Shown one piece after another: positions 51,241 through 59,770 of a DNA stretch of 64,000 nt; the stretch's first letter is position 1, and the number at the start of each line of letters is the position of its first letter. Source of the stretch: Sphingobium sp. YR768 (GTDB lineage Bacteria > Pseudomonadota > Alphaproteobacteria > Sphingomonadales > Sphingomonadaceae); NCBI RefSeq assembly GCF_900111125.1, contig NZ_FOGE01000004.1, positions 186,001 through 250,000 of the forward strand, read 5' to 3'. The notes under the pieces were generated by a model that saw nothing but the letters and a program-made list of their open reading frames with translations, was not told the origin of the DNA and did no database searches. The position numbers and the translations under genes were made by a program.

Positions 51241-52176
51241 TTAGCGCTGCGACCCCGCCAGCATCGATCCCGCCAGCGCCAGCACGACGCCCGTCACCAC
51301 CAGCGCCAGCCCCATCGCCTCGCTGCGGCGCATGCGTTCCTTCAGGTAAAAATGCCCGAACGCCATGGTGAAGGCGACCTCGATCTGGCCGACGATCCGC
51401 ACCAGCGCGACCGGCGCGGTGGCAAAGCCGGTGAACCAGCAGGCACTGCCCAGCGCGGACAGCAGGCCCACCTGCCCGGACACGCGCCAGCTTGCCATCA
51501 CCCGGCGCATCTCGCCCGGCTCGCGCAGCATCAGCCAGGCGCCCTGCAACAGCGTCTGCAACAGCACCGTCGCGCACAGCACGGTCAGCGCCGCCAATAT
51601 GCGATCGTCGCCACCCACCTCCTGCGTCGCCCGGCGAATGCCGATCGCCGTCAGGGCAAAGAAGAATCCCGATGCGATGCCCGTCTGCGCCGCAGGCTGC
51701 CCCAGCGCGCGCAGGAAATCGCCCGGCCCCATCCGCTTGCCCCCCGTCGACAGCAGCATCACGCCCATCACGCCGCAGCCGATCCCCGCCCAGGCCAGCG
51801 GCGCCAGCCGCTCGCCCAGCAACAGGAAGGAGAGGACCGCGCCCTGCACCGCCTCCGTCTTGGAATAAGCGGTGCCGACCACGAAATTGCGATGCTGGAA
51901 CGCCATGATCAGCAAATTGGTGGCGATGATCTGCGCCAGCCCGCCCGCCGCGCAGAAGAGCAGGAATTGCGACCCGATCGCCGGGAAGGGCGTGGGGAAG
52001 AGCAGGCGATAGCCGCCCAGCATCAGCAGCGCGAAAGGGATGCCGTACAGATAGCGCACCAGCCCGGCGGCATTGATCGACAGGCTGTGGCTCACCCGGC
52101 GCTGGACGGCGGTGCGCCAGGCCTGTGTCGCGCCGGCCATCAGCGTGGCAGGCAGCCAGAGAGGGGAGGTGATCAT
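51241..52176 (-). CDS. EamA-type (DMT superfamily) transporter
   Basis: A 311-residue inner-membrane protein with about ten hydrophobic helices in two halves, as in drug/metabolite transporters of the EamA family. Motifs such as Glu-Ala-Val-Gln-Gly-Ala and Gly-Phe-Ala-Thr-Ala-Pro-Val-Ala-Leu-Val sit where the family has its conserved helices. Substrates are usually metabolites or amino acids, and export is common; none can be assigned here. GGGCGGGC upstream fits the ATG. It may be cotranscribed with the DUF3667 gene 30 bases upstream. Confidence 0.88.
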   Translation of the reverse strand: MITSPLWLPATLMAGATQAWRTAVQRRVSHSLSINAAGLVRYLYGIPFALLMLGGYRLLFPTPFPAIGSQFLLFCAAGGLAQIIATNLLIMAFQHRNFVVGTAYSKTEAVQGAVLSFLLLGERLAPLAWAGIGCGVMGVMLLSTGGKRMGPGDFLRALGQPAAQTGIASGFFFALTAIGIRRATQEVGGDDRILAALTVLCATVLLQTLLQGAWLMLREPGEMRRVMASWRVSGQVGLLSALGSACWFTGFATAPVALVRIVGQIEVAFTMAFGHFYLKERMRRSEAMGLALVVTGVVLALAGSMLAGSQR

Positions 52177-52206
52177 GCCCGCCCTATACAGGGCGAACGA
52201 AGCGCG

Positions 52207-53289
52207 TCACCCCATCATCACCAGGAAGGTGAAGAAGAGCGAGAGCGACACACAGGCAAAGCCATAGAGCAAGGGCAGCCGCACCAGCGTGCCGGTCCGC
52301 GACAGCGCATAGGCATCCTTGAACTGGCGATACATGTGCCAGGCGGCGAACAGCAGCAGCACCAGCGTCACCAGCCCGCTGGTCACATGCACGGCGGTCA
52401 GCAGCATCGACAGCGAAAAGAGCAGCGACATGAAGGCGATCGAATAGGTCACATAGATCGCATGGTCGTACATCTTGAACCGGCGGCTGAACGGAAAGAG
52501 CAGCCACAGGAAGGGCAGGGAAATCAGGATCAGCGACCAGGAGAATTTATAGGCATTGGCCTTGAGCTTGTAATAAGCGAATTCCGGATTCTCCGCCGCC
52601 GCGCTCACCGCCTTGCCCACGGTCTTGGCGATGCCGCCATTCACCCCTTCGCCCACCAGCGAATCAGTGAGGTCGCCCGCCAGCGTCAGCCCCTTGCGCT
52701 CCGCCTGCGCGTCGGTCAGATTTTCGGTCAGCGCTTCCTTGCGCGCGGCCGAAAGGCCCGGCGCCTTCAGCTTCGCCTCGATCTCGCGAATATGGGCGTC
52801 GGCCTTTGCCTGCTCCCTGCGCAGTTCGGCCTGCGCGCCCTTGTCCATCTTCACGCCTTGCACAGCGTCTGTCGGGCCATGATGGCTGGTGAGCGAGAAG
52901 ATCGCGTACATCAGGAAGGCGCTGAACAGGAACAGGGCAAAGGGCGACACGAATTTCGCCCGCTCGCCCTGGATATAGCGCCGCGTCAGCTTGCCCGGCC
53001 GCAGCGCCAGTTCGGGCAGGGTGGTCCAGATCTTCCCCTCGAAATGCAGCACGCCATGCGCCAGATCATGGCCGATCGCGGCAAAGCTGCGATGCACATG
53101 CGCCGCCTGCCCGCAATTGGCGCAATAATGGCCATCGACGTTCGCGCCGCAATTCAGGCAGGCGCCATGGCCTTCTCCATGCGCCCCATGCCCGGCCCCA
53201 TGCCCGGCTTCGCCATGGCCCGGCTCGACCGCCCGCGCCATCATGCCCCCGGTGATCATGTCACCCGCTGCTTCGATTTCCCCTGTCAT
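52207..53289 (-). CDS. DUF3667 membrane protein with His-rich N-terminus and zinc ribbon
   Basis: A 360-residue inner-membrane protein. Residues 22-42 are rich in Gly-His pairs, followed by a Cys-x-x-Cys ... Cys-x-x-Cys zinc-ribbon (about 44-60), then about five hydrophobic helices and a charged helical insert. The zinc-ribbon and membrane layout are those of DUF3667. The His-rich segment looks like a metal-binding tail and is unusual in length. The ATG at 53289 is a choice among several; no clear Shine-Dalgarno. Function unknown; metal handling is a speculation from the tail. Confidence 0.78.
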   Translation of the reverse strand: MTGEIEAAGDMITGGMMARAVEPGHGEAGHGAGHGAHGEGHGACLNCGANVDGHYCANCGQAAHVHRSFAAIGHDLAHGVLHFEGKIWTTLPELALRPGKLTRRYIQGERAKFVSPFALFLFSAFLMYAIFSLTSHHGPTDAVQGVKMDKGAQAELRREQAKADAHIREIEAKLKAPGLSAARKEALTENLTDAQAERKGLTLAGDLTDSLVGEGVNGGIAKTVGKAVSAAAENPEFAYYKLKANAYKFSWSLILISLPFLWLLFPFSRRFKMYDHAIYVTYSIAFMSLLFSLSMLLTAVHVTSGLVTLVLLLFAAWHMYRQFKDAYALSRTGTLVRLPLLYGFACVSLSLFFTFLVMMG

Positions 53290-53518
53290 GGGGAGACAGG
53301 ATATCAGCGGTGTATGACGCTTGCCAGTCACCTTGACGCATGGCGAAGATGTGTTGCTATGTTACAACGCTCCGCAATATTCTGACACAAATTCGGTCGA
53401 GCCGCGCCGCCCGTCACCATCCCGCCACAAAAGCGGCCTAGCCGCCATCGCATCCGAATGCGGTGCGCAGGGGCGCCTGCATTCTGGTCGCAAAGCAACA
53501 GAATATCGGGGAATTACC

Positions 53519-55813
53519 TTGTCCAAATTCACTTTCGGACGGTCGGCGCTGCTGCTGACCACGGCTTTTGGCGCGCTGACCGGCGTTGCCCATGCGCAGG
53601 ACGCAGGCGCCAATGCCGCCGATGATGGCGCGCTGGGCGAAATCGTCGTCACCGCCGAACGCCGTTCCGAAAATCTCCAGAAGGTGCCGGTTTCGGTCGG
53701 CGTCGTGCAGGGCGATGCGCTGCGCAACCTGACCGCCGGCGGCGGCGACATTCTCGAACTCGCCGCCCGCGTGCCCGGCCTCTATGCCGAAACCACCACC
53801 GGCCGCATCTTCCCGCGCTTCTACATTCGTGGCCTCGGCAATATCGACTTCTATCTCGGCGCGTCGCAGCCGGTGTCGATCATCCAGGACGATGTCGTGC
53901 TGGAGCATGTCGTGCTGAAGTCGAACCCCGTGTTCGACGTCAATCAGGTGGAAGTGCTGCGCGGCCCGCAGGGTTCGCTGTTCGGCCGCAATACCACGGC
54001 GGGCATCATCAAGTTCGACACCAACCGTCCGACCATGGACTGGCAGGGTCGCGCCCAGGCCAGCTATGGCAGCTACAACACCGTCACCTTCGACGGCGGC
54101 ATCGGCGGCCCGATCGTCGCGGACAAGCTCGCCTTCCGCGTCTCGGCCCTTTACCAGCATCGCGACGACTGGGTCGACAACACCTATGAAGGCCCCAGCG
54201 CCGACGGCACCGTGTCGCCGAAGAAGGACGCGATGGGCGGCTATAATGAGAAGGACGTGCGCCTTCAGCTGCTGATGACGCCGACCGAAAATGTCTCGAT
54301 GCTGACCAGCGTCCATGCCCGCGACTATGACGGCACCTCGACCATCTTCCACCGCGCCGGCCTGACCAAGGGCAGCAACAGCGTGGCGGGCGAACCCCGT
54401 TCGAAGATCGCCCTCGACGAAGCGATGAACAACCCGCAAGCCTACAAGACCTATGGCGCGTCGGAAAACATCGCGATCGACATGGGCCCCGTCACCCTGA
54501 CCTCGATCACCGCCTATGAAACTACCAGCGGCTACAGCCGTGGCGATACGGACGGCGGTGCAGGTGCTGACTATCCGGTGGCCGGTGTGGCGAACGGCTT
54601 CGGCCAGAGCCAGGGCAATGTTCGCGATCTCGACCAGCTCAGCCAGGAAGTCCGCCTCGCCAGCAACGGCGACAGCGCCTTCAAATGGCAGGTCGGCGGC
54701 ATGTATTTCGACAGCCGTGACACCACCGACTTCTATCAGCGCGCCTATTTCCTGACGACGGCCGCGCATAACCCCAACAATTGGGTGCGCCTGCGCAACA
54801 AGAATGAAAGCTGGGGCCTGTTCGGTCAGGCCAGCTATGAAGTCGTCCCCGGCTTCACCATCACCGCCGGCGGCCGCTACACCAAGGATACGAAGGAAAC
54901 CCGTCTGGTCCGCGCCACCGCCAATGCGGCGGGCGTATCGACCTACACTGGCCGTCGCTATGTGAAGCTGACCGGCAAGGAACCCAGCTGGGACGTCAGC
55001 GCCCTGTATGAAGTGACCCCCGAAGTCAGCCTCTATGCCCGCGTCGCGCGCGGCTTCCGTGGCCCGACCATTCAGGGTCGCTCGGCCGTGTTCAACAGCG
55101 ACTTTACCACGGCGGATTCGGAAACGATCATGTCCTATGAAGGCGGCATCAAGACCAGCCTGCTGGGCAATCGCCTGCGCTTCAACCTGTCGGGCTTCGC
55201 CTGGAAGGTGAAGGATATTCAGCTGAACGGCAATGACGTGAACGGCAACGGCGTCCTGTTCAACGCCGACGCGGCCAAGGCCTATGGCCTGGAAGCCGAT
55301 CTGGAAGCCCGTCCGTTCGAAAACCTCACTCTGTCGGCCGGCCTCAGCCTGCTGCACAGCGAGATAAACGACAAGAATGTCTATGCGCAGGTCTGCACGC
55401 TGAACGGCGTGGTCGTCTGCACCGTGGAAGACCCGACCGTCACCAATTCGCGCGGCGTCTTCGCCCAGATCGACGGCAACCCGTTGCCCAACGCGCCGAA
55501 ATATACGGCCAACATCGCGGCCCGCTACGACGTGCCGCTGGGCAATGGCGGCAAGCTGTTCGCGGCGACCGACTGGAATATTCAGGGCTACACCAACTTC
55601 GTCCTCTACAAGACGAAGGAGTTCTACTCGAAGGGTGACTTCGAAGGTGGCCTGAAGATCGGCTATACCGCCCCGGACGGCAAATATGAGATCGCTGCCT
55701 TCGCCCGTAACATCACGGGTGAGAAGAATATGAAGGGCGTGATCGAAAATTACATGGCGCCGGTGTTCAACGAACCCCGCATCATCGGCGTGTCGCTCAG
55801 CGGCAAGCTGTAA
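53519..55813 (+). CDS. TonB-dependent outer-membrane receptor (receptor 3)
   Basis: A 764-residue receptor. The start is TTG at 53519 with GGGGA seven bases upstream; the frame is open far upstream but lacks a signal peptide there. Signal peptide ends Val-Ala-His-Ala (about 26), TonB box Gly-Glu-Ile-Val-Val-Thr-Ala, plug with Val-Glu-Val-Leu-Arg-Gly-Pro-Gln-Gly-Ser-Leu-Phe-Gly-Arg-Asn-Thr and a 22-strand-size barrel ending Gly-Val-Ser-Leu-Ser-Gly-Lys-Leu. This is the common sphingomonad type used for siderophores and many organic substrates; ligand unknown. Confidence 0.94.
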   Translation: MSKFTFGRSALLLTTAFGALTGVAHAQDAGANAADDGALGEIVVTAERRSENLQKVPVSVGVVQGDALRNLTAGGGDILELAARVPGLYAETTTGRIFPRFYIRGLGNIDFYLGASQPVSIIQDDVVLEHVVLKSNPVFDVNQVEVLRGPQGSLFGRNTTAGIIKFDTNRPTMDWQGRAQASYGSYNTVTFDGGIGGPIVADKLAFRVSALYQHRDDWVDNTYEGPSADGTVSPKKDAMGGYNEKDVRLQLLMTPTENVSMLTSVHARDYDGTSTIFHRAGLTKGSNSVAGEPRSKIALDEAMNNPQAYKTYGASENIAIDMGPVTLTSITAYETTSGYSRGDTDGGAGADYPVAGVANGFGQSQGNVRDLDQLSQEVRLASNGDSAFKWQVGGMYFDSRDTTDFYQRAYFLTTAAHNPNNWVRLRNKNESWGLFGQASYEVVPGFTITAGGRYTKDTKETRLVRATANAAGVSTYTGRRYVKLTGKEPSWDVSALYEVTPEVSLYARVARGFRGPTIQGRSAVFNSDFTTADSETIMSYEGGIKTSLLGNRLRFNLSGFAWKVKDIQLNGNDVNGNGVLFNADAAKAYGLEADLEARPFENLTLSAGLSLLHSEINDKNVYAQVCTLNGVVVCTVEDPTVTNSRGVFAQIDGNPLPNAPKYTANIAARYDVPLGNGGKLFAATDWNIQGYTNFVLYKTKEFYSKGDFEGGLKIGYTAPDGKYEIAAFARNITGEKNMKGVIENYMAPVFNEPRIIGVSLSGKL

Positions 55814-55829
55814 GAATAAGGGTATTCGG

Positions 55830-55848
55830 CCCCATGCGCAGCATGGGG
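55830..55848. repeat. Short copy of the DUF559-associated palindrome
   Basis: CCCCATGCGCAGCATGGGG, identical to the core of the left repeat at 56245-56263. It lies 17 bases after the stop of TonB receptor 3. Confidence 0.8.
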
Positions 55849-55855
55849 TGAGCCA

Positions 55856-55893
55856 GAAAAAGGGCGCGCCATCCATTGGGTGGCGCGCCCTTT
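55856..55893. terminator. Bidirectional terminator
   Basis: AAAAAGGGCGCGCCA pairs with TGGCGCGCCCTTT across a nine-base loop, between receptor 3 and the convergent small gene at 55899. Confidence 0.85.
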
Positions 55894-55898
55894 GCATG

Positions 55899-56147
55899 TC
55901 AGCTTGGCTTGGTGGTGGGTATCGCTTCCGTCCAGTCCGGGCTGCGCGGCATCACGCGTCCCATGGTCCAGTTTGATTCCAGCCGCACCAAGGGATTGGG
56001 CGCGCACCATATCTCGCCGCTGTCGCTCAGACCCGTCACCCAGATCAGATTATGCTCCTGCCCATAGTCGATGACGGCGAAGGCATAACCCTTGCCCTTG
56101 CCTTCGATGGTGACGGGCAAGGGCGGTTCGAGCTGCGTGAAGGCCAT
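55899..56147 (-). CDS. Small conserved protein, 82 residues
   Basis: An 82-residue protein; GGAG seven bases before the ATG at 56147 supports this start. It has two to three strands (Gly-Tyr-Ala-Phe-Ala-Val-Ile-Asp-Tyr, Leu-Ile-Trp-Val-Thr-Gly), Trp-Cys-Ala-Pro-Asn-Pro, and a Pro/Thr-rich tail. No signal peptide or helix-turn-helix. The pattern suggests a small beta fold of the type found in phage-derived or conserved hypothetical proteins, but no family is recognised. It is separated from receptor 3 by a shared terminator. Confidence 0.6.
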   Translation of the reverse strand: MAFTQLEPPLPVTIEGKGKGYAFAVIDYGQEHNLIWVTGLSDSGEIWCAPNPLVRLESNWTMGRVMPRSPDWTEAIPTTKPS

Positions 56148-56232
56148 GGGTGAACTCCGGCTGGGGGTGCCGGACATAATGCGGCGCGAGAAACGGGGTT
56201 CCCGTCTCACGCACCGCCTTGATCCGTATCAA

Positions 56233-56640
56233 TCACTTAATCCTCCCCATGCGCAGCATGGGGAGGGGGACCAGCCGAAGGCTGGTGGAGGGCAATGCGC
56301 AACAGCAGTGTAAAATCTGCCGCCCCACCGCATCGAAATCCCTGAAAATATCCACAGCCCGAACCCGCAGCACGCGATACCCTTGCGCCTGCAACCACGC
56401 ATCCCGCCGCGCATCATGCGCGACCTGTTCGGCGAAGTCATGGCCGCCGCCATCCACCTCGATCGCCAGCCGCGCCGAAGGGCAATAGAAATCCAATATA
56501 TAGGGCCCGGCCGGATGCTGTCGCCGGAACTTCAATCCGTCCGGCCTGCCGCGCAGCCACTGCCACAACGCCACTTCGGGCGTAGAGAGGGCGCGGTGTA
56601 GCTTGCGCGCCTTCTCTACGGTTTCGCGTTTCGGGGGCAT
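56233..56640 (-). CDS. DUF559/Vsr-like endonuclease-domain protein
   Basis: A 135-residue protein of the DUF559 group (related to very-short-patch-repair and other PD-(D/E)XK nucleases). Core features are Lys-Phe-Arg-Arg-Gln-His, Tyr-Ile-Leu-Asp-Phe-Tyr-Cys, Glu-Val-Asp-Gly-Gly-Gly-His and Gly-Tyr-Arg-Val-Leu-Arg. The ATG at 56640 abuts the right palindromic repeat; GGAGGGG lies just upstream within it. The last ~20 residues (Leu-Pro-Ser-Thr-Ser-Leu onward) are encoded by the left repeat. The gene is thus exactly bracketed by inverted repeats, like a mobile or repeat-maintained cassette. Nuclease activity is likely; its target may be the repeats, which is a hypothesis. Confidence 0.82.
   Translation of the reverse strand: MPPKRETVEKARKLHRALSTPEVALWQWLRGRPDGLKFRRQHPAGPYILDFYCPSARLAIEVDGGGHDFAEQVAHDARRDAWLQAQGYRVLRVRAVDIFRDFDAVGRQILHCCCALPSTSLRLVPLPMLRMGRIK
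56241..56302. repeat. Left inverted repeat of the DUF559 cassette
   Basis: A 62-base composite palindrome: CCTCCCCATG/CATGGGGAGG hairpin, then ACCAGCC GAA GGCTGGT hairpin, then a GGAGGGC...TGCGCAA tail. It is the reverse complement of 56640-56699 apart from changes inside the hairpins that keep pairing. Confidence 0.88.
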
Positions 56641-56699
56641 TGCGCATTTCCCCTCCACCGGCTTCGCCGGTCCCCCTCCCCAAGCAAGCTTGGGGAGGA
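56640..56699. repeat. Right inverted repeat of the DUF559 cassette
   Basis: Reading from the outside in: TCCTCCCCAAGC/GCTTGGGGAGGA hairpin, then ACCGGC/GCCGGT hairpin, then GGAGGGGAAATGCGCAA joining the start codon. Stem changes relative to the left copy are compensated. Confidence 0.88.
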
Positions 56700-56710
56700 A
56701 TAAGGCAGGC

Positions 56711-58231
56711 TCACGCCCCTTCGAGCAGCTTTTCGCGCTTGATCTTCTCCTGCCACACCAGCGGGGCGAGGCGGTGGACATTCTGACCTTCGCTATCCAC
56801 GGCCACGGTGACGGGCATGTCCTCCACCGTGAATTCGTAAATGGCTTCCATGCCCAGATCCTCAAAGCCCACGACTTTGGCTTCCTTGATCGCGCGCGCG
56901 ACCAGATAGGCCGCGCCGCCGACCGCCATCAGATAGGCGCTCTTGTGCGTCTTGATGCTCTCGGTGGCGGCCGGGCCGCGCTCGGCCTTGCCGACGCAGG
57001 CGGCCAGCCCCTGTTCCAGCATCATGTCCATGAAACTGTCCATGCGGGTCGCGGTCGTCGGGCCAGCCGGGCCGACCACTTCGTCGCGCACCGGATCGAC
57101 CGGGCCGACATAGTAAATCACGCGGCCCTTGAAATCGACCGGCAGGGTCTCGCCCTTGGCCAGCATATCCTTGATCCGCTTGTGCGCGGCGTCGCGGCCG
57201 GTCAGCATCTTGCCGTTCAGCAACAGCCGGTCGCCATGCTTCCAGCTTTGCACCACGTCCGGCGTCAGATTGTCGAGATCGACCTTGATCGCTTCCTTGC
57301 TGGGCTTCCAGTCGACCTGCGGCCATTCGGACAGCTTGGGCGTCTCCAGATAGGCCGGACCTGCCCCGTCCAGCGTGAAATGCGCATGGCGCGTGGCGGC
57401 ACAGTTCGGGATCATCGCCACCGGCTTACCCGCCGCATGGCAGGGATAGTCGTGGATCTTGATGTCGAGAACGGTGGCCAGGCCACCCAGACCCTGCGCG
57501 CCGATGCCCAGCGCATTGACCTTGTCGAAAATCTCGATCCGCAGTTCCTCGATCTTGTTCTGCGGGCCGCGCGCCTTCAGTTCGCCCATGTCGATCGGGT
57601 CCATCAGGCTTTCCTTGGCCAGCGCCACGGCCTTTTCCGCTGTGCCGCCGATGCCGATGCCCAGCATGCCGGGCGGGCACCAGCCCGCGCCCATCTGCGG
57701 CACCATCTCCAGCACCCAGTCGACGATCGAATCGCTGGGGTTCATCATCTTGAACTTGGTCTTGTTCTCGGAGCCGCCGCCCTTGGCCGCGACGTCGATC
57801 ACGACCTTGTTGCCCGGCACCATCTCCACGTTCAGCACGCAGGGCGTGTTGTCCTTGGTGTTCTGGCGGCTGAAGGCGGGGTCTTTCAGGATCGACGCGC
57901 GCAGACGGTTTTCGGGGTTGAGATAGGCCTTGCGAACGCCCTCATCGATCACGTCCTGCATCGACCGGCTGTTATCGTCCAGACGGCAGTCCATGCCCCA
58001 CTTCACGAAGACATTGACGATGCCGGTGTCCTGGCAGATCGGCCGGTGGCCTTCGGCGCACATGCGGCTGTTGGTCAGGATCTGGGCGATGGCGTCCTTG
58101 GCCGCCGGATTGGCTTCGGCCTCATAAGCGGTGCCCAATGCCCGGATATAATCCATCGGATGATAGTAACTGATGAACTGGAGCGCGTCGGCGACGCTCT
58201 CGATGAGGTCGGCGGTCTTGATGACGGTCAT
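56711..58231 (-). CDS. fumA: Fumarate hydratase, class I (iron-sulfur)
   Basis: Reversible hydration of fumarate to malate in the TCA cycle, using a 4Fe-4S cluster sensitive to oxygen. The 506-residue protein has Cys66 in Arg-Pro-Ile-Cys-Gln-Asp-Thr-Gly, Gly-Trp-Cys-Pro-Pro-Gly and Pro-Asn-Cys-Ala-Ala-Thr-Arg-His as expected cluster ligands and substrate loop, plus the C-terminal beta domain (Tyr-Tyr-Val-Gly-Pro and Gly-Pro-Thr-Thr-Ala-Thr-Arg-Met). Single-chain length matches class I. CAGGG upstream of the ATG. It follows the DUF559 cassette in the same orientation but is a separate unit. Confidence 0.96.
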   Translation of the reverse strand: MTVIKTADLIESVADALQFISYYHPMDYIRALGTAYEAEANPAAKDAIAQILTNSRMCAEGHRPICQDTGIVNVFVKWGMDCRLDDNSRSMQDVIDEGVRKAYLNPENRLRASILKDPAFSRQNTKDNTPCVLNVEMVPGNKVVIDVAAKGGGSENKTKFKMMNPSDSIVDWVLEMVPQMGAGWCPPGMLGIGIGGTAEKAVALAKESLMDPIDMGELKARGPQNKIEELRIEIFDKVNALGIGAQGLGGLATVLDIKIHDYPCHAAGKPVAMIPNCAATRHAHFTLDGAGPAYLETPKLSEWPQVDWKPSKEAIKVDLDNLTPDVVQSWKHGDRLLLNGKMLTGRDAAHKRIKDMLAKGETLPVDFKGRVIYYVGPVDPVRDEVVGPAGPTTATRMDSFMDMMLEQGLAACVGKAERGPAATESIKTHKSAYLMAVGGAAYLVARAIKEAKVVGFEDLGMEAIYEFTVEDMPVTVAVDSEGQNVHRLAPLVWQEKIKREKLLEGA

Positions 58232-58486
58232 CTACCCTGGTCCCTATATTGCGGCCCGCCTGTGGCGGGTCCCTGCAAGGGCGGGCTATAGGCCTTTGAG
58301 GGGATGAGTCCAGCCGTTGGGGCCGGGCGGGCTAGGCCGGGTGAGAAAAGCTTTGCGCCTCTTGCGCAGGCGTGATTTAGTCAGTCGTCGCTTATATCCT
58401 TCCTCCTGATATGAAGGCGGAGGGTGGTATAGGCAGTCGGCATTGCGTAGATGCTAAATGATGAAGTTAAACTGTAGAGAGATTTG

Positions 58487-59656
58487 ATGTTCAAGAAAGA
58501 GAATCAGTTTTTGTTCGGTCTTGATACGTCTATTCCGGGTAGTTATTCATATGATACGGAAGATCTTCTGTATCATGCTGGAGGTAACACCGGCAATTTT
58601 GCTTTTCATTATGGCATTGTCAAAGAAATCGAACTCGCCAAGCGAGTGGCCTGGGTTGATCCCGTCGATGTGATCAATTCTGCCGGAAATGTCGGGATCG
58701 TGCCGGTCGCTAATCAGGTCGGGCCGCATGTTGACATGCAGCAATTCGCAAAGATTTTTGAACAATTGACCTCGCGTTTCGTCGCTATCGGTCTTGGTGC
58801 GCAAAGTGACATGCTGGGCAGGATTGGCAGCGTGCCGCCTGGGACCGTTGCCTGGTTGCGGGCAATGATCGATCGCGCGCCGACAAATGCGCCCAATGTG
58901 ACCGTGCGGGGTGAATTCACCGCCCGGGTGATGGAAGGGTTGGGATTTGGCGATAATATCGAAATCCTCGGCTGTCCGTCGCATTTCATAAATCCCAACC
59001 CTGAACTGGGTAAGGAACTTGCCAAGCGGTCGAAGCTGCCGATCAGGCGCATCGCGGTTTGCGCCGGGCATTCGGGATGGACCGGACTGGCGAAGTTGGA
59101 GCAGTCGCTCGCTCGTCTCGTCACTGTCACCAATGGCGCCTATATCGCGCAGAGCGATTTGCCGATGGTGCAATTGCTCCGCGGCCGTAATGAAATGTCG
59201 CATGACGAATTGAGGCGGCTTCGCGATTATATTCTGCCTGAGCTAGAAATGGGCGAATTGCTGCTATGGGCTCGCCGGTTCGGTAATGTATTCTGCGATG
59301 TCGATCATTGGATGGAACAATATCGGCGCTATGATTTTGTGATCGGCGTACGAATACATGGTGTGATGCTTGCTTTGCAGGCCGGGGTGCCGGCGGTGTG
59401 CATCGTGCATGATGGACGTACGCTTGAACTGTGTCAGACCATGAAAATCCCCTATATTCTGGCTAGCGACTATGTCGACGGTCTGACGCGAGCGGAGATA
59501 CCGGCGTTGCTGGATGTGGACTGGGCGGAATATGATCGGAACCGTGCTACGCTCGCGCGCCGATATGGGGATTTCCTGCAACGCAACAATCTGGTCATGA
59601 CCAGCCATATGAAGACTTTGTTGGAGGCCATGTCTGCGCGGCAGGAAGTGGCCTGA
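58487..59656 (+). CDS. Polysaccharide pyruvyl transferase family protein
   Basis: A 389-residue cytosolic protein. The C-terminal Tyr-Asp-Phe-Val-Ile-Gly-Val-Arg-Ile-His-Gly-Val-Met-Leu-Ala-Leu-Gln-Ala-Gly-Val-Pro segment and the early Gly-Gly-Asn-Thr-Gly-Asn are typical of polysaccharide pyruvyl transferases, which add pyruvate ketals to surface-polymer sugars. GAGAG six bases before the ATG at 58487. AT-richer codons than the flanking genes mark the start of a small glycan island that also holds a methyltransferase and an SGNH-like protein. The acceptor sugar is unknown. Confidence 0.82.
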   Translation: MFKKENQFLFGLDTSIPGSYSYDTEDLLYHAGGNTGNFAFHYGIVKEIELAKRVAWVDPVDVINSAGNVGIVPVANQVGPHVDMQQFAKIFEQLTSRFVAIGLGAQSDMLGRIGSVPPGTVAWLRAMIDRAPTNAPNVTVRGEFTARVMEGLGFGDNIEILGCPSHFINPNPELGKELAKRSKLPIRRIAVCAGHSGWTGLAKLEQSLARLVTVTNGAYIAQSDLPMVQLLRGRNEMSHDELRRLRDYILPELEMGELLLWARRFGNVFCDVDHWMEQYRRYDFVIGVRIHGVMLALQAGVPAVCIVHDGRTLELCQTMKIPYILASDYVDGLTRAEIPALLDVDWAEYDRNRATLARRYGDFLQRNNLVMTSHMKTLLEAMSARQEVA

Positions 59657-59770
59657 TCGCCAATCCACCCGTCGGCCGACCGACACGCTCTGCCGCTTCA
59701 TGCGGGGAGAAAATAGATAGCTGTTGGGGGGACTTCTGGTCCGCCCCCCGATAGGGGAATAGGGGAGGGC

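Noticed and set aside
53438..55897. Open frame opposite TonB receptor 3
   Set aside because: Antisense shadow; overlaps terminator and intergenic repeats at its ends.
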